Origin: CAVPXC01 sp963709505
GTDB lineage: Bacteria > Chloroflexota > Anaerolineae > JAAEKA01
Direction of reading: 5' to 3'
NCBI GenBank assembly: GCA_963709505.1
Contig: CAVPXC010000029.1
Location: 248,001-312,000, forward strand
Length of the DNA stretch: 64,000 bases
Below the pieces are notes generated by a model that saw nothing but the letters and a program-made list of their open reading frames with translations, searched no databases and was not told the origin of the DNA. This document shows, piece after piece, positions 27,917 to 37,159 of the stretch (position 1 is its first letter; each line of letters starts with the position of its first letter). A program made the position numbers and the translations under genes.

Positions 27917-28288
27917 TTAGGGTGAGCTGTCGTGCCGCTTGGGCAGTTCGGGCGCCTCGCGCCGGCTATCGACGACCAGGTGCATAAAGGCCAGGTAGGG
28001 GTGGCGATAGACCATGTGCGGCCCGGCGTAGCGCATGACCTGGCGAATGCGCTCGCGCATCTCGGTCCGGTAGCAGTGCACCTGGCAATTGACGCAGGTG
28101 GATTTCAGCTCCTGGAAAGGACATTTATCCAGGCGTAAGAGAGCATAGTCCAGAAGCTCCTGGCACTCTGAGCACAGTTCACGCTTCGTGCCGTGCTTTC
28201 CATGGCAGTTGATCTGGATCATGGCCTCGATGGTGCGACCCTCCCGCGCCAGGCGGGGGTGAGGGAATCGGGTGGCTCTGTCTTCCAT
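27917..28288 (-). CDS. YgbA-like (nitrous oxide-stimulated promoter family) Cys-rich protein
   Basis: Protein of 123 residues with a pattern of Cys and His typical of YgbA: INCHGKHGTKRELCSECQEL, then LDKCPFQELKSTCVNCQVHC and YRTEMRERIRQVMRYAGPHM. The spacing CxxC and CxxCxxxC suggests metal or cluster binding. In enterobacteria the family is linked to nitrosative stress; that role here is inferred. No clear ribosome binding site precedes ATG 28288, and an internal ATG (MIQINCHGKHG) is also possible. Confidence 0.8.
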   Translation of the reverse strand: MEDRATRFPHPRLAREGRTIEAMIQINCHGKHGTKRELCSECQELLDYALLRLDKCPFQELKSTCVNCQVHCYRTEMRERIRQVMRYAGPHMVYRHPYLAFMHLVVDSRREAPELPKRHDSSP

Positions 28289-28317
28289 GGTTTACACATT
28301 CTCGTTCTTGGATAGTT

Positions 28318-28377
28318 GTGACTGCTCACCCGTCATTCCTGTCCCTACGGGAACAGGAATGACGGGTGAGCAGTTAC
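28318..28377. repeat. GTAAC/ACCCGTCATTCCTG palindrome, copy B
   Basis: Arms ACTGCTCACCCGTCATTCCT and AGGAATGACGGGTGAGCAGT pair almost perfectly around CCCTACGGG. Same family as 17352 and 48822. Confidence 0.85.
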
Positions 28378-28534
28378 GGATAGTTTGGAATAGATGGCAA
28401 TTGAATGCATCCAGGCGTCTCGACCTGTAGATTGGATCATACACCTTTGTCGGGAAGATTGCTATGACCTAAGTCATATTTTGCGGGCAATAAGCTAGAA
28501 GTTACTCATTACTCTGTAAAATTAATCCTTGTGG

Positions 28535-28610
28535 AGTGTCACCCTGAGGCTCGGCGAAGGGTCCCCGTCTTGCAGAGCAGGGACCCTTCGCCGAGCCTCA
28601 GGGTGACACT
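28535..28610. repeat. Large palindrome with perfect 31-bp arms, copy 1
   Basis: 28535-28565 is the exact reverse complement of 28580-28610. The arm begins AGTGTCACCCTGAGGCTCGG. The loop is CGTCTTGCAGAGCA. A diverged copy with the same loop occurs at 60209-60297. The gap 28289-28785 has no gene; besides this palindrome and copy B it holds a terminator. Confidence 0.9.
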
Positions 28611-28653
28611 ACGCAGAAACTTGGTTTACAGGGTACTCATTGTCCTCAAAGAA

Positions 28654-28690
28654 GACGAGCCCCGGTGCAGGTCGTGCATCGAGGCTCGTC
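28654..28690 (-). terminator. Probable terminator of the LysM gene
   Basis: GACGAGCC (28654-28661) pairs with GGCTCGTC (28683-28690). The minus strand continues TTCTTTG. The T-run is short. Confidence 0.5.
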
Positions 28691-28785
28691 GATTTCAAAA
28701 AAGAGTGTCTTTTCCGGCCATTCAGCCCTTAGCGTCCTTCGCGACTTCGCGGTGAACCTCCGGATTTTGCATTGTCAAGGCTTGG

Positions 28786-29244
28786 CTAGCAGTAGGCAAT
28801 TGTCAGCACCTGGCCCACAAAGATCAGGTTCGGGTTCCAGATGCCATTGGCCTGCGCGAGGCAGCTAGTGGTAGTGCCGTAGTAGGCCGCGATGCCGGAG
28901 AGGGTCTGGCCGTAGCGCACGACATGTTGGCCACTACTGCCGCCGCTACCTCCACCGGAGGGAATGCACAGGGTCTGGCCGGCGTAGATGCGGTTGGGGT
29001 TCGCGATGTGATTGGCCTGGGCGAGGGCATGGACGGAGACGCCGTACCAGCGGGCGATGCCGGACAGTGTGTCACCGCGCTGCACCGTGTAGTAGGTGCT
29101 GCATCCCCAGCCGGAAAAGGACTTGGACGATTCTTCTGGCGCGGCCAAGGCCGTTGCCGGTAGCATCGCCACCAGGAGCACGAGCACAAGCACGGCAGTC
29201 ATTGCCGCCATGCGGCGGCTGTGAGAGAGACGAGCGTGAGCCAT
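28786..29244 (-). CDS. Secreted protein with two LysM domains
   Basis: The ATG at 29244 follows AAGGAGG. A signal peptide (AAMTAVLVLVLLVAMLPATA) is followed by LysM 1 (YYTVQRGDTLSGIARWYGVS ... NRIYAGQTLCIP), a Gly/Ser linker and LysM 2 (HVVRYGQTLSGIAAYYGTTT ... NLIFVGQVLTI). No catalytic domain is present, so it is probably a small cell-wall-binding protein. The four Cys could form disulfides outside the cell. Length about 152 residues, frame intact. Confidence 0.9.
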   Translation of the reverse strand: MAHARLSHSRRMAAMTAVLVLVLLVAMLPATALAAPEESSKSFSGWGCSTYYTVQRGDTLSGIARWYGVSVHALAQANHIANPNRIYAGQTLCIPSGGGSGGSSGQHVVRYGQTLSGIAAYYGTTTSCLAQANGIWNPNLIFVGQVLTIAYC

Positions 29245-29285
29245 GGGTTTCCTCCTTGAAACTGATTGACGGACAACTCGAAACA

Positions 29286-30249
29286 CTAAGAATTGGTTTG
29301 ACCGTTAGTAAAGCCGTTGTTGCCAGCACCCAAGGTGAGGCCCTGCACAGCTTTGACCACTTCGTCCAATGTGGCGACTGTCACTACTGTTGTCGCCAAT
29401 GCACGCAAATTCTTGCTGCTGAGCGTGCGGATGCGAAAGGCAAGATCGGCAGGTATCTCTCCGAACCGATCAGTGAGGATGAGCAGCAGAATCTCGGCCT
29501 CGCCTTCTTGTCTTCCTTGCTCTAGTCCTTGCTTGGAGTCCTTGCTCGAGTCCTTGCTGGAGACCTTGCTCAAGTCCTAGCTCCAGTCCTTCCTTCATAA
29601 ACTCGTTATACCAGGGTGATTCTCGTAACATAGTTGCATTCCACCTCATTACATTCCTGACTTCATCAGGCGTCATCACAAACGTGGCAAAGAAAGCCAA
29701 CAACGGCTCCATCTCTGCGATGGTCGCATCCGCTCGCAGTAGAGCGAGTGCTTTGTTGATCGTTGCTTCGCTGTCCCCTCCCCTCAAGACTGGAACAAAG
29801 GGCAACAGCGTTGTCCATGGCTGGTTGATGACCACAGACGCATCTATTTCCCATAGGTTCAGCACCTTGTAGTCCTGATGGGCTATCAGGCCCATCAACT
29901 CCGAATGGTAATGGTCCACAATGACGGCTTCGGACTTGGGCCGGAGGATGTTGACCACCACCGGATAGACATTCAATCCATAGCGCTCTTCTGCCAACGC
30001 CGCATAGGCACGGATGCGCTGCGGCATGCGCGCATCGGGGCGAAACTGGATCTCGTTGGCGATTAGAAACGTGCCATGTTTCGGCGAGCGCGCTTTGAGC
30101 AACACGTCCGTGGCTCGCGCAACCCACTGAAACTCGCCGGACAGGAAGTCCAGCACCTCAACCGCCGGATCGCCGGTCAGCCATCGCGCCCAAACTTCAG
30201 GGGCCAGGCTGATAAGCCGTTTGCTGCCGATATCTGCTGTTTTTGTCAT
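29286..30249 (-). CDS. Rpn/PD-(D/E)XK-nuclease-family transposase-like protein with GLEQG repeats, frame broken once
   Basis: The ATG at 30249 follows AGGAGGG. The N-terminal part resembles the Rpn/DUF4351-type PD-(D/E)XK family: WVARATDVLLKARSPKHGTF, then LIANEIQFRPDARMPQRIRA and YGLNVYPVVVNILRP. The linker is a GLEQG/GLQQG pentapeptide-type run. The C-terminal domain is EILLLILTDRFGEIPADLAF, then RIRTLSSKNLRALATTVVTV. An extra G near 29535 inside the repeats changes frame. The repeat is a natural slippage site, so the change could be real or an error. Rpn proteins are linked to recombination and DNA cleavage; whether this one is active is unknown. Confidence 0.75.
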
Positions 30250-30362
30250 TCTGTCTCCCTCCTGTTGTTATTTTACAGGCAATTGTGGGCCGTGTCAACC
30301 GAATTGACGGGTCTGGCCCAATTTGCTCTGCGATCTTGCATTTGGTGCAGGTGTCACTTCTT

Positions 30363-31631
30363 TCAGGTTACCTCCGGGGGCTCAGCCGGGTACTTTTCGT
30401 ACAGCCGGTCGACTACGATCTGACGCAGGCGCATGACGGCAGAATGGATATCCACGAACGAGGTGTAGATCGGCGCAATGCCCAGGCGGATGTTGTCGGG
30501 GGAGCGAAAATCGGGCAGAACCTGCATGTCGTTGATCAGTGCCAGATCGATGCGCATGCCTTCGACGTGGCCGAGCGAGACGTGGCTGCCGCGGCGGCCG
30601 GCATCGCGAGGGGAATTGAGCGTGAACCCCAATGGCGCCAGCACGGCCTGCCACAGGTCGATCAGGTATTCGGTTTGCGCAACGGATTTGGCGCGCAGGG
30701 CCTCCATGCCCGCCTCTAGCAGCAGATCCACTCCCGGCTCGATCAACGCCAGCGAGACGATGGGCAGGGTGCCGGTCAGGAAGTGTCGCAGACCGGCGGC
30801 CGGTTGATACTCCAGCCCAAAATCAAACGGCCGGCGTTGGCCCCACCAGCCCGACAGCGGATTGCCCAGCCGCTCCTGTAAGTCGCGCCGGACGTAGAGA
30901 AAGGCCGGCGCGCCGGGTCCGCCGTTGAGGTATTTATACGTGCAGCCTATCGCCAGGTCCACCCCGGCGCCGTTCAAATCGACCGGAACGGCGCCGGCCG
31001 AGTGGCTCAGGTCCCACAGCGCCAGCGCTCCGGCGGCGTGCGCTGCGGCGGTCATGCCGGCCATGTCGTAGACAAAACCGCTCTTAAAGACGGTATGGGA
31101 CAAGGTGAGCAGCGCCGTGCGTTCATCCAGACGCTGCACCAGGTCTGCCTCCGGACCGTGGATGCCGTCGGCCGATGGCGCGAGCTCCAAATGGTGCTGG
31201 TTGCCCAGTAAATCGATGGCGCCTTGCAGGATGTAGAGGTCCGACGGGAAGTTGAAAGTATCGGTGAGGATGCGCGTGCGCCCTTTTTGGTAACGCAACG
31301 CCGCCACGACCAGCTTGAACAGGTTGATTGAGGTCGAGTCGGCAACGATCACCTCGTCCGGCTGCGCGCCGATCAGGCGGGCGATCTTGGCGCCGATGCG
31401 CTCCGGGGCCTGCCACCAGCCGGTGTTCCAGCTGCGGATCAGCTCTTTGCCCCATTGCCGGCCCACCAGGTCGGCAGCCAATTCGACGGCGGCTTTGGGC
31501 AACCGGCCCAGCGAATTGCCGTCCAGGTAGATGAGGTCCGGGTCGGCGATCACGAAACGGCTACGAAACGCGGCAAGGGGATCCTGGGCATCCAGGAGAC
31601 GGGCGGTTTCGACGTCGGTAGGAAGGTTCAT
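30363..31631 (-). CDS. kynU: Kynureninase
   Basis: PLP-dependent hydrolase that cleaves kynurenine to anthranilate and alanine in tryptophan degradation. Recognised by YLDGNSLGRLPKAAVELAAD near the N-terminus, IVADSTSINLFKLVVAALRY, LLTLSHTVFKSGFVYDMAGM and LWDLSHSAGAVPVDLNGAGV. The PLP Lys is near residue 232 in CTYKYLNGGPGAPAFLYV. Full length of 422 residues, frame intact. Other kynurenine-pathway genes are not seen nearby, so it stands alone. It is followed by no clear terminator. Confidence 0.95.
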   Translation of the reverse strand: MNLPTDVETARLLDAQDPLAAFRSRFVIADPDLIYLDGNSLGRLPKAAVELAADLVGRQWGKELIRSWNTGWWQAPERIGAKIARLIGAQPDEVIVADSTSINLFKLVVAALRYQKGRTRILTDTFNFPSDLYILQGAIDLLGNQHHLELAPSADGIHGPEADLVQRLDERTALLTLSHTVFKSGFVYDMAGMTAAAHAAGALALWDLSHSAGAVPVDLNGAGVDLAIGCTYKYLNGGPGAPAFLYVRRDLQERLGNPLSGWWGQRRPFDFGLEYQPAAGLRHFLTGTLPIVSLALIEPGVDLLLEAGMEALRAKSVAQTEYLIDLWQAVLAPLGFTLNSPRDAGRRGSHVSLGHVEGMRIDLALINDMQVLPDFRSPDNIRLGIAPIYTSFVDIHSAVMRLRQIVVDRLYEKYPAEPPEVT

Positions 31632-32050
31632 TCATCTCTCCGATGGGTTGTATAATGTCAGAACGATGTATCAATCCTCAACTGCACCCAAAGTCTGTCG
31701 GCGTTCGACCAGAATTATACCACGAGAACGTCAGATGTGAGTGGAAGACGGGTCTCTCGACGAAACCCGCCGAACAATTAGCGTCGGTCCCCCGCGCTGC
31801 CCGACCTCTGCAGGATAAGGCAGTATCTACCCTAAATGTCGCATCGTCTGCCCACTGTGCGTGATGCTACAGAATTGATCGAAAATTGGACTATTATGGA
31901 AAAACCGAAAAGCCGTGCCGAAGGTCTGTGTGATCCGTGAGCGCTTTTGCAGAGGTTTTTCGATGAAGTCACCTAAGTCAAACGTCAAAAACAAACGATC
32001 GTTCGCCGTGTCCGTCGTCTTTCGAAGAATTCGTACCCAATGGAGGCAAT
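31632..32050. other. Divergent intergenic region between kynU and the S41-like gene
   Basis: About 420 bases without a supportable gene. A TATAAT-like sequence near 31665 occurs on both strands but without convincing -35 boxes. The 3' end carries GGAGG at about 32042 as ribosome binding site of the next gene. Confidence 0.5.
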
Positions 32051-33585
32051 ATGCCAGCAGTAAGAACCACAAAACTGTTCGTTTCACTACTCGTCGCTTT
32101 TGCAGCCCTGGCCCTCAGCGCCTGCGCTGTCACTACGCCGCCGGCCTCTGGGCCGGTTGCAACCGTAGCTGCGGCGCCAGTCGCTGACAGCGGTCCCGTC
32201 GCTATCGTCGGCGAGGCGGGCTCGGCGAATTTCTTCGCCTCGCCCGAAACCTTTCCCGAACCGGTAGTGGCGTTGATCGACGCCGCGAACGTGATCGAGC
32301 AAGAGGCGAGCTTTGCCAGCGACAAGACCCAAATTCTCGGCGCGTTCGACACGGCGATGTTCCCCTTGCCGGCGAAGTACAGCATCAACCTGCCGATCCA
32401 GCCGGCCGGAACCCCCATCGATCTGGACAACAACGGCCAGACCGACACCGGCGTGCAGGTCTTTTCGCTGGTCGTCGCGTCGAACTTCACCGGCAACTCG
32501 GCCTTGCAGCAACTCGAACAGAGCGGCATGCCGTCGTATCTGACCGATATTGCCACCGGCGAGATTACCGAAGGCGCGTTCCTGGTCTACGCGGCCGATG
32601 GCAACCAGGGTTTCCCCACCGGCAGCGGCGCAGACAAGAAGTGGTTCACCGCCGATGACCCTGCCGGCCCCATTCCGCAGGGTTACAGTGTGGCGCGGTT
32701 GGCAGCAGACGGCACGGTGACGTTGGATCGCGCCGAACAGGCGACCATCAACACCATCGAGCGCGCGGAGCAGGCGTCGCCCGACTTCTCGCAGCAGGGC
32801 ATCCTGGAAAGCTTCAATTCGTTGATCGACACCTTGAAGGTGCGTTATGCCTACACCGACCTGCGCCAGTTGGACTGGGAGGCGATCCGCGCCAAGTATC
32901 TGCCGGAGGTCGAGAAGGCGGACGCCGCGCAGGACATCGGCGCGTACTACGTTGCACTGAACGACCTGGCGCTCTCCCTGCGCGATGGGCATGTGAGCGC
33001 CTCGGTCGGCACCAATGCGGCAGCGGCGGAGGCCTTCAGCAAGTGGCTCCAGGAAGTCAGTACGTAGTTTGCCGGCAACGTGGGCGCGCTCGTCATGGCC
33101 GCATCCGATCCTGCCGATCCGTCGCTGGGGCCGACAGCGAAAATCGTCGTGAAGAGCGTCGGTAAAGAAACGCCGGCCGAGCAGGCCGGCTGGGCGCCGG
33201 GCACCGAGATCGTCACGGTTGACGGCAAGCCTGTCGCCTCACGCTTCGCAGACATCCCCCTGCTTGAGTCGATCGGCACCGAGGAAGCGATACGCACGGT
33301 GCAGGCCGAAAACATGCTCAGCTTTCCGATCAGCCAGACGGTCACCATCGGCTACAAGCTGCCGGGTGCGACGGACGTGATGACGGCCACGATGACGGCC
33401 GGTTCATACGCCGTAGACAGCGGGGAAGCTGCGCCCACATCAGAAGAGTTCAGCACCGCGATCGAATACCGGCAGTTCGCCAAGTACGCGTACCTCAAGT
33501 GGGGCGACTTCATCAATGACGAACAAGCGAAGGTTGTCGTGCTGGAAGAAGCGCTGAAAGCGCTGTCTCGCAACCCGGCGCCCGA
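32051..33585 (+). pseudogene. S41-peptidase-like lipoprotein, internal stop and lost 3' end
   Basis: The ATG at 32051 follows GGAGG. A lipoprotein signal is present (FAALALSACAVTT, lipobox LSAC). The first domain includes SFASDKTQILGAFDTAMFPL. The middle region SLIDTLKVRYAYTDLRQLDW looks like the N-terminal tri-helical part of S41 tail proteases. After an in-frame TAG at 33065-33067 the same frame continues with a PDZ-like domain (GKETPAEQAGWAPGTEIVTV). The reading stops resembling the family after EEALKALS at about 33570, where the sequence becomes the antisense of a WD40 gene. The S41 catalytic domain is missing. I call it a remnant. Confidence 0.7.
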
Positions 33586-33795
33586 AACATCCAGATCCCA
33601 TATCCATACCGCACCGTCTCGCCCGCCACACGCCAGCCGGTCGCCTTGGGGGCTGAACGCGACCACGTTGGGTGACTTGTCCGCCATCGGGACGCTTGCC
33701 AAGGTCGTCCCGGTCTCGTGTTGCAGCAGTGTGAGCGTGTGGTTGGTCGTGCAAAAAGCCAGAATATCACCACTGGGGTTGAACGCCATGGCAAA
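33585..33795 (-). pseudogene. Detached C-terminal WD40 repeats of the SARP/NB-ARC protein
   Basis: In the same frame as the upstream gene and separated from it by one TAG codon. It contains two further WD40-like repeats (FNPSGDILAFCTTNHTLTLL and VVAFSPQGDRLACGGRDGAV, then WIWDLD). Similarity ends at about 33585 where the truncated S41 gene abuts from the other strand. This shows that the original WD40 protein was longer. Confidence 0.65.
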
Positions 33796-36700
33796 CTAAA
33801 TCCGCGCGTTTGCGTTGGGAATCACCTGGCGCAGCCGCCTGGTCGCGACCTCCCAAACGCGCAGGGTTTCATCATGGCTCCCCGTGATCAGATAGCGGTC
33901 GTCCGGACTGAATGCGATGTCACGCACGGGTCCTTGATGCCCTTGCAATGTCCACTGGAGTGCCCCAGTTTGAGTATCCCAAACGCGTACCGTGTGGTCA
34001 TCGCTGCCACAAGCCGCTAGCGCGCCGTCATGGCTGAAGGTCAGCGACAGAATCCAATTGCCGTGGCCAGCTAACACCCCACGCAAGCTCATATCGGCGA
34101 CATTCCACAACTGGATACGATTGTCCTCGCCGCCGGTCGCCAGCGTCTCGCCGTCTGTGTCAAAGGCGAGCGCTAAGATACGCCCCATGGCGGCAAAGCG
34201 TTTGTACAGAACCTCGCCGGTGCGGGCATCCCAAATGTTGATTTCTGACCCTTCGCCGGCGCCCGCCAATAGCCGGCCGTCGGGACTAAAGGCCACCGTA
34301 TCAACCTGGCCAGGCATACTGAGATTGCGTAGCAATTCGCCGCGCTGCCAGTTCCACACGTGGATCGTTCTGTCATTTCCGGCAGCGGCCAGGAGATCCC
34401 CACGGATGCAAATGGACCACGCCTGGATCGGCATTGCGGCACGTCGGAGTACGCGCATCAACTCCCCCGTTTGCACGTCCCAAAGGCGAATCGCTTCGTC
34501 GAAGCCACCGCTTGCCAGAAACCGGCCATCCTCGGAGAAAGCCAGCGCAGTGATAGCAAGGCTATGGCCGCGCAATAGATGAAGGGGCTGGAAATCCGCG
34601 ATCGACCAGATGGTGACAATGCTATCAGTACCCCCGGCAGCCAGGCAGCGCCCATCCGGACTCACGGCAACGGCCGCGATCGCGCCAAACGTGTCGGCGA
34701 ACGTGGAGCCTGCCAGGTCCGCGCCGCGAAAATCGGCATCGGCCAGCGATGCCTTGCGCAGATCTGCCTGCCAGATAGCAAGCTGGCTAAAGTCAAGATC
34801 TTGCAGATCGCCCCTCAATTCCAGAAGCAGATGGAGAATGTTGGCCCCAGCGTAACCTGGCGCATGCGCTGATTCCTGGCGCAGGGTCATCAACAGGTCT
34901 CTCAACCGCTGCACGGCCCCGTTCCGCCCCAATCGATCTACCAGTCCCTGGGCAAGCGGTTGCAGGAGCAGGCGACGCTGGCTCTCTTGCACATGCTCAG
35001 GACATTGCGCCTTGACCAGGGCATGGCGATGCAGCCAGTCCAACGCGCCGCTCTCTAACTCACCCTGCAGCGTACGAACCAGGCGTTCTGCCACGTATTC
35101 CATGACGACATTCTGCAACCGCAATCGCAGTGGGGTCTCACGACTATCGCCGGCGGTCTCCTCGACCAGCGAACTGCGTCGCAGGGACTGCAGTTCCTCG
35201 AGAAATTGGCCCTGTCCCGGCGGCCGAACGAGATCGTTCAAAAGAACTTCGACGGGGACCGGTTGCCGTTCGACGGCCAGCCACGTGATGATTTCCCGCT
35301 GCAGGTCGCTAAGACGGGAAAATTGGTCGTCCAGAACGCCGCGAATGTCGTCGAAGAGGGGGGTTCCACCGCGCAGGAACGCGTTCACATCGGCGCCGAA
35401 CAGATCTCGTACTGTATCGGCCACCAGTTTCAACGCCAGAGGGTTGCCGGAATAGCGCTCGATCAGCGTCTCCAGCGAGGCTGATGGCGCGACCACGCCG
35501 CGATCTCGCAGCAGCTGCAGGCCGGCAACCGGCGACAACCCTTCCAGAGCCAGGATCCGGGTGCGAGGGGTGTCTTCTTCCATCCGGCGTAGTCCCACGG
35601 GCAGGTCCCGGGTAGTCAACAGCAGACAGCTGCGATGCCTGCTCCGGCCCATTCGAGCGATCAGTTGCCCATAGTCCTCGTAACCGGCACGAAAGGTTCC
35701 CCTACGAACGCCTGTTTGCATGATACTCTCGACATTATCCAAAATCAGCAGGCAACGCCGATCCTGCAATTCGGCAAACAACAGTGCCAGCTTCTCATCC
35801 AACGTAGCGGGCAGGCGATCCTGCTGTTGATCGTTCAATGCCTGCAACCAGGCGTCGAGCACGATGGCCAACGGCGGGGTGTTGACCAGCGAGCGCCATA
35901 CAACGAAGTCATAGGAGTGCGGCGTCAGTCTGGCCAGCGCCTCGGCGGCCAATGTTGTCTTGCCAACACCGCCCATCCCTAAGATCCCCACCAGCCCGGC
36001 GCCATCGGTGGTGAGCCAGCGATCCAGCCGGGCCAGGTCTTGTTCACGGCCATAAAAGGCGGATCGGTCCGGCATGTCGCCCCAGTCGACGAGTGGACCT
36101 AGCGTCGACGCGGATTGTGGGGACCGGGACCTGGCGTCAAGTCGAGGCAACGGCGCAACCACGTCGCCTTGATCCCCCTGGCTTGCTGTTGGTGATTCAG
36201 CTCCCAGGGTCCCGGCAAGGATCAACTCGCGCAACGCCGTTGTTTCCGGCGCAGGATCGACGCCCAACTCCTCGGCCAGCGCACGGCGACAGGTCTCGTA
36301 CTGGAACAACGCTGCGCTGCGTTGGCCCATGCGGGCCAGCACGACCATCTTCTGGCGATGTCCGGCCTCGCTGGCCGGTTCCATGGCCAGGAGCCGGGTC
36401 AGCTGATCCAGACTGGCGGCCAGGTCGCGCTGCTGCGCATGCCAGGCGGCCAGGGCTTGGAGCGAAGTGAGCATGGCCTGGCGCAGCCGCTCGCGCTCGC
36501 TTGCCACCCAATGCTCGAATTCGGGCGCCCCCGGCACGTGAAACCCCGCCAGGAAATCCCCAGCATAGAGCGAAACGGCCGCTTGCAGCTGCAACGCATC
36601 CGCCTCGTCGTCCCCCGTTCGCTTCAGCAGCGCATCGAACTGAGCCACGTCAAGCCAGAGGACATCCCGCCGCAGTGAGACAGACTGGCCTGTCACCTCA

Positions 36701-36924
36701 AGCTGTTCTCCCACCAGCTTGCGCAGGTCAGAGAGCGCAGTGCGCAGGCTCATCGCGGCCTGCCTGTCCGCATAGTCGGGCCACAACAAAGCGGCCAGCG
36801 TTGAGCGGCGTTGAGAACTGCCTGTCACGGCCAGATAGGACAACAGGGCCTGGCTCTTGGACCGGCGGAGCGCCGTGATCGCCTGTCCTTTGCGCACAAG
36901 ACGCAACGGGCCCAACAGGTACAA
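33796..36924 (-). CDS. SARP-type regulator: BTAD + NB-ARC ATPase + pentapeptide + WD40 repeats
   Basis: Large signal-transducing protein of 1042 residues. Residues 1-80 are a winged-helix SARP DNA-binding-like domain (LLGPLRLVRKGQAITALRRS). A BTAD helical domain runs to about 240 (CRRALAEELGVDPAPETTAL). The NB-ARC ATPase has Walker A near 318 (GILGMGGVGKTTLAAEAL) and Walker B RRCLLILDNVES. Residues about 715-740 have pentapeptide-like repeats (QADLRKASLADADFRGADLA). Seven WD40 repeats fill 748 to the end (for example VAFSPDGRLLAGAGEGSEIN). The frame is open throughout, but the stop TAG seems to be a truncation because repeats continue after it. TTG at 36924 is the likely start, since a stop codon lies just upstream. 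Confidence 0.85.
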   Translation of the reverse strand: MYLLGPLRLVRKGQAITALRRSKSQALLSYLAVTGSSQRRSTLAALLWPDYADRQAAMSLRTALSDLRKLVGEQLEVTGQSVSLRRDVLWLDVAQFDALLKRTGDDEADALQLQAAVSLYAGDFLAGFHVPGAPEFEHWVASERERLRQAMLTSLQALAAWHAQQRDLAASLDQLTRLLAMEPASEAGHRQKMVVLARMGQRSAALFQYETCRRALAEELGVDPAPETTALRELILAGTLGAESPTASQGDQGDVVAPLPRLDARSRSPQSASTLGPLVDWGDMPDRSAFYGREQDLARLDRWLTTDGAGLVGILGMGGVGKTTLAAEALARLTPHSYDFVVWRSLVNTPPLAIVLDAWLQALNDQQQDRLPATLDEKLALLFAELQDRRCLLILDNVESIMQTGVRRGTFRAGYEDYGQLIARMGRSRHRSCLLLTTRDLPVGLRRMEEDTPRTRILALEGLSPVAGLQLLRDRGVVAPSASLETLIERYSGNPLALKLVADTVRDLFGADVNAFLRGGTPLFDDIRGVLDDQFSRLSDLQREIITWLAVERQPVPVEVLLNDLVRPPGQGQFLEELQSLRRSSLVEETAGDSRETPLRLRLQNVVMEYVAERLVRTLQGELESGALDWLHRHALVKAQCPEHVQESQRRLLLQPLAQGLVDRLGRNGAVQRLRDLLMTLRQESAHAPGYAGANILHLLLELRGDLQDLDFSQLAIWQADLRKASLADADFRGADLAGSTFADTFGAIAAVAVSPDGRCLAAGGTDSIVTIWSIADFQPLHLLRGHSLAITALAFSEDGRFLASGGFDEAIRLWDVQTGELMRVLRRAAMPIQAWSICIRGDLLAAAGNDRTIHVWNWQRGELLRNLSMPGQVDTVAFSPDGRLLAGAGEGSEINIWDARTGEVLYKRFAAMGRILALAFDTDGETLATGGEDNRIQLWNVADMSLRGVLAGHGNWILSLTFSHDGALAACGSDDHTVRVWDTQTGALQWTLQGHQGPVRDIAFSPDDRYLITGSHDETLRVWEVATRRLRQVIPNANARI

Positions 36925-37159
36925 TTTGACGCCAACCTACCCGATGAGGAGATACAGGCGCTGTTGCACTGGGTCCAAGGGCATTATCCAGCCCTTCCAT
37001 GCATCGTTATGACCTAAACATCCAGGCAGCGCGCCCAGGTCAAGGCCTGGGGCGCGCATAGCGCCATCCCGCGGGCGAGCTTGATCGACCAGTTGGAGCT
37101 TGTGTTGAGTCAATCCATGCAGGCCGGCCTGCAAGAAATCCCATTTTGAGAGGTGCATT

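Noticed and set aside
31632..32050. Small genes in the kynU upstream region
   Set aside because: Short frames of 60-90 codons lack ribosome binding sites and recognisable motifs and overlap one another on both strands.
33065..33067. TAG as a recoded (pyrrolysine) codon in the S41-like and WD40 genes
   Set aside because: Both genes are also truncated at their common junction and many other genes end in TAG normally; simple decay explains the stops.
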